Shown in pieces: positions 62,587-64,000 of a stretch of 64,000 nucleotides of DNA. The stretch lies in the NCBI RefSeq assembly GCF_002163585.1, contig NZ_CP015579.1:3348001-3412000 (forward strand), written 5' to 3'. Position numbers and translations under genes: made by a program. The stretch comes from Tatumella citrea. GTDB taxonomy: Bacteria; Pseudomonadota; Gammaproteobacteria; Enterobacterales; Enterobacteriaceae. Numbering within the stretch: position 1 is the stretch's first letter; every line of letters begins with the position of its first letter. The notes under the pieces are model-generated. The model saw nothing but the letters and a program-made list of their open reading frames with translations, ran no database searches and was not told where the DNA came from.

Positions 62587-63465
62587 ATGCCGATCAGCCA
62601 TTACGCAGCAGAACACTGCCGCCAGTTATTACTGGAACGAATTCAAACAGAAATTCCTGAATCTGTTCAACTGGCACTTAAAAATGCGCACCCCGCATCT
62701 ACCCTGCCAGGAGACAGACCAGGACAGGCCATTATTGTCTGTAAAGAAGACGGTATTTTCTGTGGAAAGGCCTGGGCAGATGAAATATTTAGCCAACTGG
62801 ATACCAGCATCACTGTGCAATGGCAGGTCAACGATTCGGACGCTATTCAGGCCGGTCAGACACTGGCAATAGTAAATGGCCCGGCAGCAGCGCTGTTAGT
62901 TGCGGAGAGTGTGGTTGTTAATTTTTTACAAAATCTTTCCGGAGTTGCCACACAAATCAATAAGCTTGTTGAGCAACTGAATGGTTCCCAAACCCGGTTG
63001 ATTGACAGCCTGAGCAGCACCCCCGGCACGAACAGTCTGAAATATGCTCTGCTCATGGGTACGAAGCAATCCGCCTGTCTGGACTTCAGTGACATGATTC
63101 CGTTGCGGGAAAACCATATTATTGCCTGTGGTTCAGTATTAGAAGCGATAGAAAATGCCCGCTGGATAGATCCGGACCGGCCGGTTGAAATTGAAGTGAC
63201 ATCTCAACAGCAGTTGTCAGAGGCGAGCAGTGCCGGAGCTAACTTTATTTTGCTTAATGGTTTTACTACAGCTGAGATCACAACTGCTGTCGACTTTGTC
63301 AGAAAAAATGCAGCACAAACTCATCTGGAAGCCGGAGGGAATATTTCCGGGGATGACCTTGATGAACTGGTCCGGACAGGCATCGGTTATGTATCAGCAG
63401 ACGCCCTGATTCGCCACCAGAGACCTCTCAGTATATCGCTGCAATTCCAGGCTGCTGCCAGCTAA
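62587..63465 (+). CDS. nadC: NadC-family protein with lost active site
   Basis: At the nadC locus (divergent from ampD, before ppdD) and with the NadC/QPRTase fold over its 292 residues (297 in E. coli): IFCGKAWADEIF, VNFLQNLSGVAT, LKYALLMG, ENHIIACGSV and ILLNGF all align. But key residues of quinolinate phosphoribosyltransferase are changed: ERTALNF becomes ESVVVNF (Ser109 for Arg), TRKT becomes SLSS (141-144), GGANHR becomes TKQSAC (Arg to Cys164), LIKENH becomes PLRENH (Lys to Arg174), and MLDNF becomes LLNGF (Asp to Asn224). No stop or frameshift is present. It is probably inactive for NAD synthesis, or altered. AAGGAG is 11 bases before the ATG. Confidence 0.9.
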   Translation: MPISHYAAEHCRQLLLERIQTEIPESVQLALKNAHPASTLPGDRPGQAIIVCKEDGIFCGKAWADEIFSQLDTSITVQWQVNDSDAIQAGQTLAIVNGPAAALLVAESVVVNFLQNLSGVATQINKLVEQLNGSQTRLIDSLSSTPGTNSLKYALLMGTKQSACLDFSDMIPLRENHIIACGSVLEAIENARWIDPDRPVEIEVTSQQQLSEASSAGANFILLNGFTTAEITTAVDFVRKNAAQTHLEAGGNISGDDLDELVRTGIGYVSADALIRHQRPLSISLQFQAAAS

Positions 63466-63534
63466 TCACAACCGGCTGCTACCAGGCAGTTTTTTGAAGC
63501 CATCTCCCACGTTTTATTGTATGGCCGAAACCTC

Positions 63535-63574
63535 CCGATAATCACGCAGAGCCCTTTCTCAACGTGATTATCGG
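63535..63574. repeat. Perfect 12-bp inverted repeat between nadC and ppdD
   Basis: CCGATAATCACG (63535-63546) and CGTGATTATCGG (63563-63574) with 16 bases between. No T-run on either side, so a plain intrinsic terminator is unlikely. It lies about 60 bases before ppdD and could be an RNA hairpin or a regulator site. A weaker CTGC/GCAG hairpin with TTTTTT (63481-63496) just after nadC may be its terminator. Confidence 0.7.
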
Positions 63575-63634
63575 CCCCAGGTATTTCAGCCATGCCCACG
63601 TTATTCTCCTGGCTTAGTGCTTAAGGAGGACAAC

Positions 63635-64000
63635 ATGCATAACCAGCAAGGATTTACGCTAACAGAGCTGATGATCGTGATTGCTATCATTGCAATCCTC
63701 AGCGCCATTGGGTTACCTGCTTATCAGAACTACCTGCAGAAAGCCGCTATCACCGATATGCTGCAACTGATGATGCCCTATAAAACCGCCATTGAGCTCT
63801 GTGCTATGGAAAGAGGCAGCGTGCAAAACTGCAATGCTGAAACCTATGGCATCCCCGCCGAAAAGGGCTCCCGTTACAGCGAAAAAGTGACCATCAGCAA
63901 CGGGCAAATCACACTCACTGGCCTTGAAACCCTGAAAGGTTTAAGTGTGCAACTTTTCCCTCACTGGGACGCCAAAAAAGGGGATTTGCAGTGGTATAAG
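63635..64000 (+). CDS. ppdD: PpdD, type IV pilin precursor (3' part missing)
   Basis: Major prepilin of the type IV pilus/competence-like system. ATG at 63635 with AAGGAGGA 5 bases upstream. Leader MHNQQG is cut before FTLTELMIVIAIIAILSAI; Glu5 of the mature protein is present. 122 residues lie in the window, then the frame runs off the end (the E. coli protein has 146). A Cys pair is visible (ELCAME and QNCNAE). hofB and hofC would follow if the order is as in E. coli. Confidence 0.95.
   Translation, partial: MHNQQGFTLTELMIVIAIIAILSAIGLPAYQNYLQKAAITDMLQLMMPYKTAIELCAMERGSVQNCNAETYGIPAEKGSRYSEKVTISNGQITLTGLETLKGLSVQLFPHWDAKKGDLQWYK

Noticed and set aside
62429..62872. Plus-strand 147-codon frame across the nadC start
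   Set aside because: Overlaps nadC in another frame, low-complexity composition, no ribosome binding site; nadC matches its family over the full length.
62587..63465. Calling the NadC homolog ModD instead
   Set aside because: ModD proteins belong to molybdate operons and, as far as I recall, keep the TRKT-type motifs; the locus here is the standard ampD-nadC-ppdD order.

Overview
The window is a stretch of enterobacterial chromosome with about 50 percent GC by eye. Its gene order is that of the Escherichia coli lpxA-to-ppdD region, read in the opposite direction. Every housekeeping protein is close to its E. coli relative in sequence and length, so the source is a member of the Enterobacterales. 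The moderate GC and the loss of several genes normally found in this block would suit a reduced-genome relative such as an Erwiniaceae member (Tatumella-like), but that placement is a guess.

Layout: 1-13.2 kb (all minus strand) carries envelope and translation genes: lpxA (cut by the window start), fabZ, lpxD, skp, bamA, rseP, cdsA, uppS, dxr, frr, pyrH, tsf, rpsB. From 13.5 kb come map, glnD, dapD and yaeH on plus, then degP and dgt on minus, mtn on plus, erpA and clcA on minus, hemL on plus, mrcB and hrpB on minus. 31.3-38.4 kb is a plus-strand run: thpR, sfsA, dksA, gluQ, pcnB, folK, panB, panC, panD. Then follow yadHG, hpt and cueO (minus), yacC, speE and speD (plus), yacL and acnB (minus). 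An mgtA Mg2+-transporter gene with a long regulatory leader sits at 48.6-51.8 kb, between acnB and the pyruvate dehydrogenase operon (pdhR-aceE-aceF-lpdA, minus). The right end holds aroP, ampE, ampD, nadC and the start of ppdD (cut by the window end).

The genes group into outer-membrane biogenesis (LPS lipid A, Skp/BamA, RseP and DegP of the sigma-E stress response), isoprenoid, phospholipid and undecaprenyl carrier supply, translation start-up (S2, EF-Ts, RRF, Met aminopeptidase), nitrogen sensing and lysine supply (GlnD, DapD), pantothenate and folate synthesis, copper detoxification, spermidine synthesis, and pyruvate-to-TCA flux (PDH, AcnB).

Nothing in the window is a phage, IS element, CRISPR array, tRNA or rRNA. 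The most unusual items are: (1) a full-length nadC at its normal locus in which almost all quinolinate-binding and catalytic residues are replaced; (2) an mgtA leader with a PhoP-box-like promoter and a short ORF starting MDDDPT with a strong ribosome binding site, resembling the Mg2+-sensing mgtL leader peptide; (3) a ThpR 2H phosphoesterase with both HxTx motifs broken; (4) a 19-glutamine tract at the C-terminus of PBP1b; (5) absence of fhuACDB, btuF-yadS, can and gcd from the positions they hold in E. coli. The AUU start codon of pcnB is conserved.
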